Part shown: positions 63,826 to 64,000 of the stretch, one piece after another
How the letters are laid out: every line of letters begins with the position of its first letter
How positions within the stretch are numbered: the stretch's first letter is position 1
Origin: Terriglobia bacterium
GTDB taxonomy: Bacteria; Acidobacteriota; Terriglobia; JAIQFV01
Length of the DNA stretch: 64,000 bases
Direction: 5' to 3'
NCBI GenBank assembly: GCA_020072965.1
Contig: JAIQFY010000004.1
Location: forward strand, 161,100-225,099
Program-made: the position numbers and the translations under genes
Notes under the pieces: model-generated
The model's database searches: none
Seen by the model: only the letters and a program-made list of their open reading frames with translations
What the model was told of the DNA's origin: nothing

Positions 63826-64000
<175 letters not shown>

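Overview
The window looks like one continuous chromosomal segment from a moderately GC-rich, respiring, Gram-negative-type heterotroph. The gene set (secreted tricorn-like S41 peptidase, SYLF protein, BON proteins, PAS-rich hybrid kinase, secreted metzincin with beta-rich C-terminal repeats, many one-domain exported proteins) and the abundance of short palindromic intergenic repeats fit Acidobacteriota best. That placement is inferred from family content; no rRNA or tRNA gene is present to test it.

Layout. 1-3126: clpB (its 3' end cut off by the window edge) behind an hsp20 gene with a clear TTGACA-N17-TAGTAT promoter. 3325-7057: an RlmI-type rRNA methyltransferase, then a light/B12 module: a CarH/LitR-type MerR photoreceptor co-transcribed with an SRPBCC protein and divergent from a secreted fasciclin protein. 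The shared intergenic region carries three GACA boxes exactly 11 bp apart and two divergent sigma70-type promoters. 7623-16042: small unknowns, an alpha/beta hydrolase, queA, B12-dependent ribonucleotide reductase and a NagZ-type glycosidase. 16121-25264: acyl-CoA dehydrogenase, NYN-LOTUS protein, a tryptophanase/isocitrate dehydrogenase-like pair with a 4-bp overlap, a gamma carbonic anhydrase and small exported proteins. 25543-36344: a two-domain SagB-type oxidoreductase, an 1,096-residue PAS hybrid histidine kinase, an LssY_C-domain exported protein and a succinate dehydrogenase/fumarate reductase operon in the order A-C-D-B. 36862-42202: an ECF sigma/anti-sigma pair divergent from a Tat-exported phosphoesterase, a CuA-like cupredoxin and a lipoprotein cytochrome c, facing a VKOR-DsbA fusion and a Cys-rich exported protein. 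42492-48625: a six-gene overlapping operon for trans-4-hydroxy-L-proline catabolism (epimerase, three-part D-hydroxyproline dehydrogenase, deaminase, semialdehyde dehydrogenase). 48771-63793: radical SAM protein, SYLF protein, B3/4-domain protein, tricorn-like peptidase, secreted metzincin and BON protein. 63862-64000: the 5' end of a group II intron immediately after a terminator, running off the window.

The most notable signals are (i) the CarH-type operator with all cobalamin and light-sensing residues present in the adjacent protein; (ii) a family of intergenic elements made of degenerate 7-bp tandem repeats, usually as two inverted arrays around a core of about 25-130 bp, each lying close to a stop codon; (iii) a terminator-associated group II intron; and (iv) several other palindromic, MITE-like elements.

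The pathways connect loosely: hydroxyproline and tryptophan/acyl-CoA breakdown feed 2-oxoglutarate, pyruvate and acetyl-CoA to the TCA cycle, where the isocitrate dehydrogenase homologue and succinate dehydrogenase act. Secreted peptidases could supply the amino acids. Two proteins (CarH, NrdJ) depend on adenosylcobalamin.
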